A DNA stretch of 55,458 bases, taken from contig DXBC01000166.1 of the NCBI GenBank assembly GCA_019116745.1, forward strand, positions 1-55,458, in the 5' to 3' direction. The notes under the pieces are model-generated. The model was not told the origin of the DNA. It saw only the letters and a list, made by a program, of their open reading frames with translations, and did no database searches. Shown one piece after another: positions 39,311-48,037 of this stretch. Position numbers and translations under genes: made by a program. The stretch is from Candidatus Lachnoclostridium stercorigallinarum. GTDB lineage: Bacteria > Bacillota > Clostridia > Lachnospirales > Lachnospiraceae. How positions within the stretch are numbered: position 1 is the first letter of the stretch; each line of letters opens with the position of its first letter.

Positions 39311-40504
39311 ATGAAAATGTTAAAAAAAGCGGCAGGCATGATTCTGACATCGGCAGTTATGCTGGGAATGGCGGCGACGGCGTTTGGGGCGGGAAATATG
39401 CCTACAGCGGTTGACGGAACAAAAGGAGTAAAGACCTCGGAAAATTTTGAAAATCTTTTCGATGGGAGCGTGGGTACAAAATGGTGCGTGGCAAAGACGG
39501 ATCCCTATGTGATCTTCAGCCTTCCGTCCCAGCAGTCTGTCACCGGCTACACCCTTGTGACAGCCAATGACAGCCTCCAGTGGAAGGGCAGGAATCCCAA
39601 ATCCTGGACTCTTTACGGATGCAATTCCGCCGCAGTGCCTGGAGTGGACGACAGCGGATGGACGGTGATCGACTCCGTGACGGAGGACGAGACCATGAAA
39701 AACCAGAACAGCACGGCCTATGAATTTGCCCTGGATCAGCCGGCTCCGGCTTATCAGTATTACAAATTCCAGGTGGAAGAAAAGGGGCTGACCATGCAGC
39801 TTTCCGAGCTGATTCTGGAGTATGGGGGAAGCAGCCAGGCGGTACAGCAGATGGTGGACGGGGCAAACGGCATCAATAACGGAGAAGGGCCGGATCGCAT
39901 GCTGGACGGAAAAGCCTCTACCAAATGGTGTACGATAAACAGCGAGCCCTGGATCATTGTGGAGATGACAACTCCGGTGTCGGCAAAGGGCTATTATATG
40001 GTGACCGGCAATGACAGCAGCCGGTATAAGGGCAGGAATCCCAAATCCTGGACTCTTTACGGATGCAACGCCGATACGGCTCCTGATGAGAATTACGGCG
40101 GATGGGAGGTCGTGCATCAGGTAACGGACGACACTGCCATGGAAGACCGGAACGCGGCTTCTTATTACTTTGCCCTGGGTCAGGCCAGTCCTGCATACCG
40201 GTACTATATGCTTCAAATTGAAGAAAAGCAATCCTCTATGATGCAGCTTTCCGAGTTTGCCATTGACTATGAAGGCCTTACGTTCGGATATACGGGACTG
40301 AACGGAACGACTTCCACGGAGAGTTCCGAAAGCTCCGGCGGCGTGTCCGGTCCTCTTATGTGCGGTTCCTGCGCGGGCAGAGGAAGTAATCACTGTTTTG
40401 TATGCCAGGGAAGCGGAATAAGCGGCGGAGAACAATGCGATAACTGCGGCGGAACGGGAGAGGTCAGATGTACCGCCTGCAACGGCACCGGCTGGATTCA
40501 GTAA
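39311..40504 (+). CDS. secreted protein with two F5/8 type C (discoidin)-like domains and C-terminal DnaJ-type zinc-finger motifs
   Basis: signal peptide MKMLKKAAGMILTSAVMLGMAATAFGA; two copies of YxGRNPKSWTLYGCN; C-term CGSCAGRG/CFVCQGSG/CDNCGGTG/CTACNGTG. Confidence 0.82.
   Translation: MKMLKKAAGMILTSAVMLGMAATAFGAGNMPTAVDGTKGVKTSENFENLFDGSVGTKWCVAKTDPYVIFSLPSQQSVTGYTLVTANDSLQWKGRNPKSWTLYGCNSAAVPGVDDSGWTVIDSVTEDETMKNQNSTAYEFALDQPAPAYQYYKFQVEEKGLTMQLSELILEYGGSSQAVQQMVDGANGINNGEGPDRMLDGKASTKWCTINSEPWIIVEMTTPVSAKGYYMVTGNDSSRYKGRNPKSWTLYGCNADTAPDENYGGWEVVHQVTDDTAMEDRNAASYYFALGQASPAYRYYMLQIEEKQSSMMQLSEFAIDYEGLTFGYTGLNGTTSTESSESSGGVSGPLMCGSCAGRGSNHCFVCQGSGISGGEQCDNCGGTGEVRCTACNGTGWIQ
39584..40068 (+). 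repeat. pair of identical 41-nt direct repeats within the discoidin gene (39584-39624 and 40028-40068)
   Basis: aagggcaggaatcccaaatcctggactctttacggatgcaa at both places. Confidence 0.95.
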
Positions 40505-40527
40505 AGGTCTGATTCCGGCGGAATAAA

Positions 40528-40550
40528 GATGTAATTATTGACATTACATC
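40528..40550. promoter_or_regulatory. 23-nt dyad operator overlapping the -35 box of the rrf2-family gene
   Basis: GATGTAATTATTGACATTACATC; TTGACA then 17 nt then TATAAT. Confidence 0.75.
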
Positions 40551-40621
40551 GTACTGCTGATATAATCGTGGGATGAAATACAGACGGGAAATCCGATGTT
40601 CATGGAAGCGAGGGGAATAAT

Positions 40622-41068
40622 ATGCAGATTTCCAGCCGGTTTACCATAGCGGTGCATATCTTTATGTGCATTCACATATTTGAAAAGGATCACAGGATCA
40701 CCAGCGATTTTCTGGCGGATAGTATCCAGGTGAATCCGGTGGTGATCCGCAGGCTTTTGTCCCAGCTGAAGGCTGCGGGACTGATCCATGTGCAGAGAGG
40801 AAGCGGAGGGGCATCCTCTGCCAGACCTCTGAATCAGATCACCTTTCTGGATATTTACCGGGCGGTGGACTGTGTGGAAGATGGGACCCTGTTCCGCTTC
40901 CATGAAAATCCCAATCCCAACTGTCCGGTAGGCCGCAGCGTCCACCGGGTGCTGGACGGCAGGCTGAGGCAGATCCAGGACGCCATGGAGCGGGAGATGG
41001 CCGGGATTACCCTGGAGAGCGTGATGAAAGATACGGAAACTTATATCAGAGAGGACTGCCGGGTGTAG
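40622..41068 (+). CDS. Rrf2 family transcriptional regulator (YwnA-like)
   Basis: MQISSRFTIAVHIFMCIHIFEKDHRITSDFLADSIQVNPVVIRRLLSQLKAAGLIHVQRGSGGASSARPLNQITFLDIYRAV. Confidence 0.93.
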   Translation: MQISSRFTIAVHIFMCIHIFEKDHRITSDFLADSIQVNPVVIRRLLSQLKAAGLIHVQRGSGGASSARPLNQITFLDIYRAVDCVEDGTLFRFHENPNPNCPVGRSVHRVLDGRLRQIQDAMEREMAGITLESVMKDTETYIREDCRV

Positions 41069-41075
41069 AGATGGC

Positions 41076-41121
41076 CGGGCGCAGGCTTCTGGAAGAGACC
41101 AGAGCCTGCGCCCTGTTTTTT
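41076..41121 (+). terminator. intrinsic terminator of the rrf2-family gene
   Basis: gggcgcaggcttctgg aagaga ccagagcctgcgccctgtttttt. Confidence 0.88.
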
Positions 41122-41212
41122 ACTCTGAAACAATACCTTCCGGGGCGGCCAAAAAAGCGCAGACTGCCCCCTATGAAGGCTTCAAAACGTTTTATGATCT
41201 CGGCTGAAAGGC

Positions 41213-42448
41213 TTATGCGGCAACTACAGAAACTTCACAGCCAAGTGCTTTTAACTTTTTAAGGTACGCATTAATCTTGCGTTCCCTATTGAACTGATTG
41301 TAATAATCCGCTCCCAGATCATTGAAAACGACTCCATCCTTCAGAATGTGATAGATGGCAACCAGCATGGAATGGGCCACAGCGACATAAGCCCGTTTCT
41401 TTCCCCGATGGGCGCTGATCCTTGCAAACTGCGCAGAAAAGTAACTGGTCTTATTCTTCACCGCTGCATGGGCACAAACAACCAGTGTGTCCCGCAGCAG
41501 TGCATTTCCCTTCGTGGTCCTTCCAGACTTTCGCTTATGCGCACTTTCATTACTCCCAGGACACAGACCCGCCCATGAAGACAGGTGGGCATCGGTGGGG
41601 AAACGTTCCATGTCAGTTCCGATAACCGAGATGATCGCCTGTGCACCGGTGTTCCCAATACCTGGGATGTCCTGTATCACTTCAGCGGCTCTTTTCTCTT
41701 CGGGCTTCATGAAATTGTCAATGTCATCATCCAGCTCTCGGATATGGGCGTTCAGTTCATCCAGATGGTTCAGGAGGATACGCATCATCTTCTTTTGAAG
41801 GTCAGACATTACCCCATTAAGATCATCAATGATCTGTTCCTTTGTGGCCTTCAGATTGTGTGCGATGACTTTCTGCTGATAAAGAATGTCATACTCAGCA
41901 GAATCAATCTTTTTGCCTGACAGAATATGCTCTAAGATGTTCCGGGCACTCTTGCCATTGATATCCGTGATCGTTCCGGAAAGTTTAATATTGGCTCCTT
42001 CCAGCATCTTCTGAAGCCGGTTGAGCTCCCGGTTGCGTTCCCCAACGAGACTTTTGCGATAACGGACGAGTTCCCGCAGTTCCCTCTGATCCCTGTTCGG
42101 AATGTAACTTGCGGTAAGCAGTCCGTGCTGCAGAAGGTCCGCAATCCATTCCGCGTCTTTTACATCCGTCTTGCGTCCCGGAACGGCTTTCATGTGCCGT
42201 GCATTAACGACGATCACGTCCAGTTCGCAAACTTCAAGGATGTTGTACAAAGGCTTCCAATAAGATGACGTACTCTCCATGGCGATCATTTCACAGCCGC
42301 CCTCTTTGAGCCAGTCAGCCATTTCCAGAAGCTCTCTGGTTGTCGCGCCAAAGTCACGTATTTCCTGCCTGTTGCCTTGTTTAAAGCAGGCTACGATTAA
42401 CTTTTTATGCACATCAATACCACAACACTTGTCGTAAACTCGATCCAT
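41213..42448 (-). CDS. IS110 family transposase (DEDD/RuvC-like N-terminus, Transposase_20 C-terminus)
   Basis: MDRVYDKCCGIDVHKKLIVACFKQG; RAAEVIQDIPGIGNTGAQAIISVIGTDMERFPTDAHLSSWAGLCPGSNESAHKRKSGRTTKGNALLR; ggaggtg SD upstream of ATG 42448. Confidence 0.95.
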   Translation of the reverse strand: MDRVYDKCCGIDVHKKLIVACFKQGNRQEIRDFGATTRELLEMADWLKEGGCEMIAMESTSSYWKPLYNILEVCELDVIVVNARHMKAVPGRKTDVKDAEWIADLLQHGLLTASYIPNRDQRELRELVRYRKSLVGERNRELNRLQKMLEGANIKLSGTITDINGKSARNILEHILSGKKIDSAEYDILYQQKVIAHNLKATKEQIIDDLNGVMSDLQKKMMRILLNHLDELNAHIRELDDDIDNFMKPEEKRAAEVIQDIPGIGNTGAQAIISVIGTDMERFPTDAHLSSWAGLCPGSNESAHKRKSGRTTKGNALLRDTLVVCAHAAVKNKTSYFSAQFARISAHRGKKRAYVAVAHSMLVAIYHILKDGVVFNDLGADYYNQFNRERKINAYLKKLKALGCEVSVVAA

Positions 42449-42459
42449 AAATGGCACCT

Positions 42460-42660
42460 CCGAAGATAAGTTTACGGCAAGGCTTCCTGTCTTTTGTTAT
42501 TTTACTCTGCGTCCTGATTTGCCGTATACGGCGGGACAGATGGTGGTGCAAATGAGGAAGCCACAAGTCAGTTTACTCTGCGGGCTAAATGCGCCAAATA
42601 AAAACCGACCTTTGCCGATAAGCTTATTATACATCAGAGCTTACGACATGTAACTACTAC
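42460..42660 (-). ncRNA. putative IS110 bridge-RNA coding region
   Basis: non-coding end upstream of and co-directional with the transposase; contains two copies of CAGAGTAA (window strand ttactctg at 42502-42509 and 42573-42580) that match the element boundary sequence. Confidence 0.5.
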
Positions 42661-42880
42661 CAGCCTGCCGTCTTCAATGTTTCATTTATGGTGGTGCCGG
42701 GCATTGAGCGGCATGGGGGGGTTACTCTGAAAGGCCGGCAGGCCGGATTGCGAATGCAGGTCGGATCGCATGAGTGCGCAGCACGGAGCGGTCCGAGGGC
42801 TTTCATGGTTCGTGGTGCCCGCGGTATCGCGAATCGGATAGAGGCAGGAACTCCGGCAGGAAGAAAAAATAAAAAATCAA

Positions 42881-42903
42881 GTTGTAACTATTGACATTAC
42901 AAC
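42881..42903. promoter_or_regulatory. 23-nt dyad operator overlapping the -35 box of the ywnB-like gene
   Basis: GTTGTAACTATTGACATTACAAC; TTGACA then 17 nt then TATATT; same layout as 40528-40550. Confidence 0.75.
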
Positions 42904-42976
42904 AAAATAATGCTATATTGCTTAATGTAACAAAGGTGATTACAACAAAGAAAAATAAAACGGAGGTATGATGATT

Positions 42977-43606
42977 ATGAAGATCGCAGTGGTTTGTGCA
43001 AATGGAAAAGAAGGAAAGCTTCTGGTGCAGGAGGCTGTGGACAGAGGACTGGATGTGACGGCTGTGGTGAGAGGAGAGAACAGAAGCGCAGCGGAAAAGG
43101 TGCTGAATAAGGATCTGTTTCAGCTGACTGCGGAAGATCTGAAGGAATTTGACGTGGTGATCGACGCTTTTGGAGCCTGGACGGAGGACGCCCTGCCCCA
43201 GCACAGCACGTCCTTAAAACATCTGTGCGACATTCTCTCCGGGACTAAAACCCGTCTGCTGGTGGTGGGCGGAGCCGGAAGTCTGTATGTGAATCCGGAA
43301 CACACGGCCTGCGTGGCAGACGGGCCGGATTTCCCCGACGTATTCAAGCCGCTGGCGGCAGCCATGGCAAAAGCCCTCTCCGAGCTGCGGAAGCGCAGCG
43401 ATGTGCAGTGGACCTACATCAGCCCGGCGGCCGATTTCCAGGCGGAAGGAGAAAAGACCGGAAGCTATATTCTGGGCGGCGAGGAGTTTACGGTAAACTC
43501 CAGAGGAGAGAGCATCATCAGTTACGCAGACTACGCGGCTGCCATGATTGATGAAGCGTTGAAGGGGAATCACATTCAGCAGCGGATCAGCGTGGTGAGA
43601 GCGTAA
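42977..43606 (+). CDS. NAD(P)H-binding oxidoreductase (YwnB/NmrA-like)
   Basis: MKIAVVCANGKEGKLLVQEAVDRGLDVTAVVRG; atypical SDR; alternative starts at 42968 and 42971. Confidence 0.85.
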   Translation: MKIAVVCANGKEGKLLVQEAVDRGLDVTAVVRGENRSAAEKVLNKDLFQLTAEDLKEFDVVIDAFGAWTEDALPQHSTSLKHLCDILSGTKTRLLVVGGAGSLYVNPEHTACVADGPDFPDVFKPLAAAMAKALSELRKRSDVQWTYISPAADFQAEGEKTGSYILGGEEFTVNSRGESIISYADYAAAMIDEALKGNHIQQRISVVRA

Positions 43607-43661
43607 AACAGAAACGGCAGATATTTCAGTGCCGGTCAGAACTGGAAAGTTATGATAATCA

Positions 43662-43694
43662 TGACAAAAAGAGCAATTGCTATTGCTCTTTTTG
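43662..43694 (+). terminator. intrinsic terminator
   Basis: caaaaagagcaattgctattgctctttttgtg. Confidence 0.8.
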
Positions 43695-43876
43695 TGTTTT
43701 TTCGGAAAAATTTCTTCCTGTGTTGTGCAGAACGCCGAAAAAAGATAACATTATGTTATGAATATGTCCATTTAATTAGTATTTCACTTATGATTATTTT
43801 CCATTTATAATCAGAACCGTAAATGTTATGAGCTCTTAACAAAAGAATGTACGAGTTATAATGATGGAGGTATTTT

Positions 43877-45193
43877 ATGAGTGTGACTGTATATGCGGTG
43901 CTGGGATTTGCCATGATGCTGATTCTCACTGCCGTTCTTGTATCCGGAAAATTCACGCCGTCCATTCCCATGATCGCGGTGCCCATAATTTTCGCCCTGA
44001 TCATGAGACCTTCTCTGTCCGATCTGTCAGACTGGGTGACCAGCGGTCTGCAGGGACAGGTGAGCAATGCGGCGATGTTTACGTTTGCCATTATCTTCTT
44101 CGGCGTCATGATGGATTCCGGTGTCTTTGACCGGATCGTGGCAAAGATGATGCTGGGAGCCAAATCGGTCACTGCCGTCTGTATTCTGACGGTTCTGGCT
44201 ACCATGGTGGCCCATTCTGACGGATCAGGAGCTACCACTTATCTGATTGTGATCCCGCCCTTTCTCATGATCTATAAAAAATTAAAAATGAGGCCCCTCG
44301 TTCTCATGTGCCTGGTGTCCATCACTGCCGGCGTCATGAACTCGCTGCCCTGGGGAGGCCCCTGCGGCCGTCTGGCGGCGGGGTTCGGGATTTCCGCCAC
44401 AGATATTCTGGTTGCGGAGCTGCCCGGCATGATCATCGGCTTGATTCTCTGCTTCCTGATCGCCCTGTACTATGCGGGTCAGGAAAAAAAGCGGGGAGCC
44501 GGAATGCCGGCCGGAATGAAGCCGTCGGATCTGTTCAGTGTGGCAGACAAGACGGAGGAAGAGAAAGCTCTGCTGCGTCCCGGACTGTTTGGCTTTAACG
44601 TGGTTCTGATCATTGTGACCATTGTAGTCATGTTCGTATCCGGACTGCCCACGTTCCTCTGCTTTATGGTGGCTGCGGCTCTGGGGCTGATCGTGAACTA
44701 CCCTGATGCGAAGCTGCAGGGAGAACGGCTGAAATCCTACGCTCCCACGGTTCTCACCATGGTGAGCGTGCTGTTTGCTTCCGGCGTATTTACGGGAATC
44801 TTAAACAACAGTCCCATGAAAGATTCCATGGTGGAAGTGGTGTCAAACATTCTGTCAGGAAGCGCCACCGCTCACATCAACACCATTATGGGCTTTTTGT
44901 GGGGACCGTTAAGCGCCATGGGCTTAAATCACGAAGCCTGCGCTTACACCATCGTTCCTATGCTGCAGTCTATTGCGTCGGATTATGTCACGCCTCTGCA
45001 GGCATCGGCCAGCTATCTCATGACCTTTGTTCCTCAGGTGTTTGTCAATCCCAGCACGGCGGCCATGTACATCGGTCTGGGACTGGCGGGAATCGAGTTC
45101 AAGGATCACTGGAAATTTACCTTTAAGTGGGCCATGCTGATCTGCACTGTCTGCTTTGCCGGGTCGATTCTGGTGGGAGCCATTCCTTTCTGA
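43877..45193 (+). CDS. CitMHS-family citrate/organic acid transporter
   Basis: 12-TM-like protein; FTFAIIFFGVMMDSGVFDRIV, VAHSDGSGATTYLIVIPPFLMIYKKL, MNSLPWGGPCGRLAAGF. Confidence 0.85.
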   Translation: MSVTVYAVLGFAMMLILTAVLVSGKFTPSIPMIAVPIIFALIMRPSLSDLSDWVTSGLQGQVSNAAMFTFAIIFFGVMMDSGVFDRIVAKMMLGAKSVTAVCILTVLATMVAHSDGSGATTYLIVIPPFLMIYKKLKMRPLVLMCLVSITAGVMNSLPWGGPCGRLAAGFGISATDILVAELPGMIIGLILCFLIALYYAGQEKKRGAGMPAGMKPSDLFSVADKTEEEKALLRPGLFGFNVVLIIVTIVVMFVSGLPTFLCFMVAAALGLIVNYPDAKLQGERLKSYAPTVLTMVSVLFASGVFTGILNNSPMKDSMVEVVSNILSGSATAHINTIMGFLWGPLSAMGLNHEACAYTIVPMLQSIASDYVTPLQASASYLMTFVPQVFVNPSTAAMYIGLGLAGIEFKDHWKFTFKWAMLICTVCFAGSILVGAIPF

Positions 45194-45305
45194 CGGTATC
45201 CATGCCTTTCCAGAACCGGAATTTTTTTCTATAATCAGTACATAAGGACTGCGCAGGAAAAATGCGCTGTGAACGGGAATATTCCGGAAAGGACGGAGGT
45301 TGGAA

Positions 45306-46256
45306 ATGGCAGATTTAAAGGAACAGAAATATATTGTGGAAATCGCGAAGGTTCAGGGAATTGCAAAGGCGGCGGAGCATCTGTTTATCTCCCAGCCGGC
45401 TTTGAGCAAATTTCTCGCCCGCACGGAGGAACTGTATGATATCCGGCTGTTTGAACGGGTGGGAAAGAAGCTGCTCCCCACCTACGCCGGGGAGCAGTAC
45501 CTGAAGTATGCAAAGCAGATGCTGGAGCTGGATCAGAGCTTTCGGGATCAGATTGCGGATATCAAGACTCTGCGAAGCGGATCCCTCTCTATCGGCTCCA
45601 CGCCGGGACGGGGAAAAGATATATTTCCGGTGATCCTGCCGGAATTTTACCGGCAGTATCCCCAGTTTGACCTGAAAGTCTACCAGGAGACGGCGGTAAA
45701 GCTGGAAGAACTGCTGCGAAACGGGGAGATTCAGGTGGCCATGATGACTTCTGAGGAGGACAGGAGATTTTCCGGCTTCCATGTGGAGGAGCTGGCTACG
45801 GAGGAAATCAGTCTGATCGTGTCCAAACGCAGAAACCTGCAGGGAGTGGCGAAATACGGCTTCCGTTATCCCTGGGTGGATGTGCGGCAGCTGGAAGGAG
45901 AACTGTTTCTCATGCTGAACAAAGGCTCCAGGCTGCGGTCTGTGGCGGACAGGGTGTTCAAAAACCAGATGCTGTCGCCGAAAATAATGGAATTTTCTTC
46001 CATAGACACCATCTGGAAGCTGGTATCTCAGGATTTCGGCATTGCATTTGCGTCAGATTTCAACGCGCCGCCGGTTCCGGGAGTGGACCTGTTCTCCGTG
46101 GGTCCCCAGCCCATTACCTGGAAATTTATCATTCTCACCCGGATCGGCGGATATATTTCCAATCCTATTCAGTACATGATTGATATAACGAAGAAAATTT
46201 ATGGAAATAAAAACCTGTCCGGGAGGACAGGAGGAGTGAGCAATGAAACAATATGA
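45306..46256 (+). CDS. LysR-family transcriptional regulator
   Basis: MADLKEQKYIVEIAKVQGIAKAAEHLFISQPALSKFLARTEELYDIRLFERVGKKLLPTYAGEQYL. Confidence 0.92.
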   Translation: MADLKEQKYIVEIAKVQGIAKAAEHLFISQPALSKFLARTEELYDIRLFERVGKKLLPTYAGEQYLKYAKQMLELDQSFRDQIADIKTLRSGSLSIGSTPGRGKDIFPVILPEFYRQYPQFDLKVYQETAVKLEELLRNGEIQVAMMTSEEDRRFSGFHVEELATEEISLIVSKRRNLQGVAKYGFRYPWVDVRQLEGELFLMLNKGSRLRSVADRVFKNQMLSPKIMEFSSIDTIWKLVSQDFGIAFASDFNAPPVPGVDLFSVGPQPITWKFIILTRIGGYISNPIQYMIDITKKIYGNKNLSGRTGGVSNETI

Positions 46257-47844
46257 CGAGACCAACTTTCAACGGGAAAAATCCGGGTGGGCGACTCTGC
46301 TTCGGGAGAGGATTCCGGGGCTGGAAAAAACGGTGATTTCCCGGGAGAACATCCGGGAGGACAACAGCGGAGGGCTGATCGAAAGTGTGAAAGAAAAGCT
46401 GTCGCAGCACGATGGGAAAACACCTTATCTTGAGGTGACGGGAAGCGTTGGCCCGAAGGATCCGGAAGCGCCTGAGATCCGGTGGAAGCTCCTGCTCCCT
46501 TTTTGCTGGAACGGGAGAAGCCTTCAGATCGGCGGAGGCGCCAACAACGGCAGGATTCCGGATCTGGAAGGGGAAATGCTGCTCTCCCGGTGCTGCCCTG
46601 TGGAGAAGGGCTATGTGGTGTTCGGCGATGATTCCGGGCATCAGTCCGACGATCCCATGTCTGCGGAATTTGCAGCCAACGGGGAAGCTCTTCAGAATTA
46701 TATCCGCAGCCATCTGATCAAAGCTCTGGATGTGATGCGTTTTGTGGTAAAACTGTGCTACGGGCGAGATGCGGAGAAAGTGTATTTTGCAGGGGGGTCG
46801 GCGGGAGGCAGAGAGGCCCTGGAGTGCGCCACGTCCTATGGAAAGGACTATGACGGGATTTTCTGCGCCGACCCGGTATATGATTTCGTGTTTCTGAGGA
46901 TGTGGGGAGCGCTTCTGTCAAAGGCGGTGTATGACAGCTATGACCCTGTCTCCCACCCCGCTTCTGACGGCTTCATCGATGAAGAGACAGTGGCTGCCAT
47001 TCAGCGTGATGCGGTCCGCCGCTATGACGGACTGGACGGCATTGAGGACGGAGTCATTTCCAACATCTACGCAGCCCGCATGGACCGGGATTCTTTTATG
47101 GAGGAAATCCGGGAAAAATACGGTCTCACTCAGGCCCAGATGGACACCATATCTGTGTATGAGGACGGCTTTGATCTGGACTACCTTCTGGGAGGACGGG
47201 GAAGCCGGTACCGGGGCTGCTGCGCGCTGGAAGGAGGGCTGATGGATCTGGGACCGGATCCGGTGCCCAGGGAACCGCTGGACACCCGGTATAATGTGCA
47301 CCACGGAGACAGGGCGGACGGAGTGTTCAAATATTTTATCACAGGAGACAGAAACTGGAAGCTGATCGGCCACGACTACCGCCGGCCGGACGAAAAGCTG
47401 CTGGAGATGCTGACGGAGGCGTCCAAACGGTATGACATCCGGCCGGATTTTGATGACTTTATAGGCCATGGAGGCCGGATGATCCTGTTTACCAGCTGGA
47501 ATGATATGTCAATCAGCCCGTGGCAGATCGCTGCCCGGTACGGAGACTGGGTGAAAAAATACGGCCAGTCCTGTGTGGACGATTTTGTCCGGTTCTATGT
47601 TATGCCGGCGGCCACCCACTGCAGCGGAATCCGTATGGACTATCTGGACTGGCTGGACCGCTGGTGTACGAAAGGGGAGTATCCGTCGGGAACTCTTTAC
47701 GGCTTTGTGGAGGCCGTAGGGGGCGAGATGCCCATGGCCCGTTTCCCCGGCTGGGTGAAATACCGGGGAGGGGATCCCAAAAAGGGAACCAGCTACGAGG
47801 TTTCCATGGAAATTCCGGAGGGATTTTTTGAACGGTTCGGGTGA
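46243..47844 (+). CDS. tannase/feruloyl esterase family alpha/beta hydrolase
   Basis: VYFAGGSAGGREALECATSYGKDYDGIFCADPVYDF nucleophile region; TSWNDMSISPW; PAATHCSGI. Confidence 0.85.
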   Translation: MKQYDETNFQREKSGWATLLRERIPGLEKTVISRENIREDNSGGLIESVKEKLSQHDGKTPYLEVTGSVGPKDPEAPEIRWKLLLPFCWNGRSLQIGGGANNGRIPDLEGEMLLSRCCPVEKGYVVFGDDSGHQSDDPMSAEFAANGEALQNYIRSHLIKALDVMRFVVKLCYGRDAEKVYFAGGSAGGREALECATSYGKDYDGIFCADPVYDFVFLRMWGALLSKAVYDSYDPVSHPASDGFIDEETVAAIQRDAVRRYDGLDGIEDGVISNIYAARMDRDSFMEEIREKYGLTQAQMDTISVYEDGFDLDYLLGGRGSRYRGCCALEGGLMDLGPDPVPREPLDTRYNVHHGDRADGVFKYFITGDRNWKLIGHDYRRPDEKLLEMLTEASKRYDIRPDFDDFIGHGGRMILFTSWNDMSISPWQIAARYGDWVKKYGQSCVDDFVRFYVMPAATHCSGIRMDYLDWLDRWCTKGEYPSGTLYGFVEAVGGEMPMARFPGWVKYRGGDPKKGTSYEVSMEIPEGFFERFG

Positions 47845-48037
47845 CCTGAGCAGTTTGTCTGACCTGGCGGGTCAAGTGAGGGACAGCTTCCGGTTCCAAC
47901 CGGAAATGTCCCGGATTTTCCGGGAGTATGAATGTTTAAGTTAATACTGGAAAACAAAACGGGACTTCTGCGGAGGTCCCGATTTGTCTATAATGAGTGC
48001 GGAACCGGAAAACAAAATCTATTTGAGGAGGAATCAT

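Larger units (their letters stand above)
41120..42729 (-). mobile_element. IS110-family insertion sequence (approximate boundaries)
   Basis: IS110 transposase; proposed ends at copies of ttactctg(aaa) (41120-41127 and 42722-42729); non-coding region of about 270 nt upstream of the transposase. Confidence 0.7.

Noticed and set aside
42688-42894. 68-aa plus-strand ORF between the IS and the ywnB-like gene
   Set aside because: Spans the proposed IS end and the promoter; no SD or domain signal
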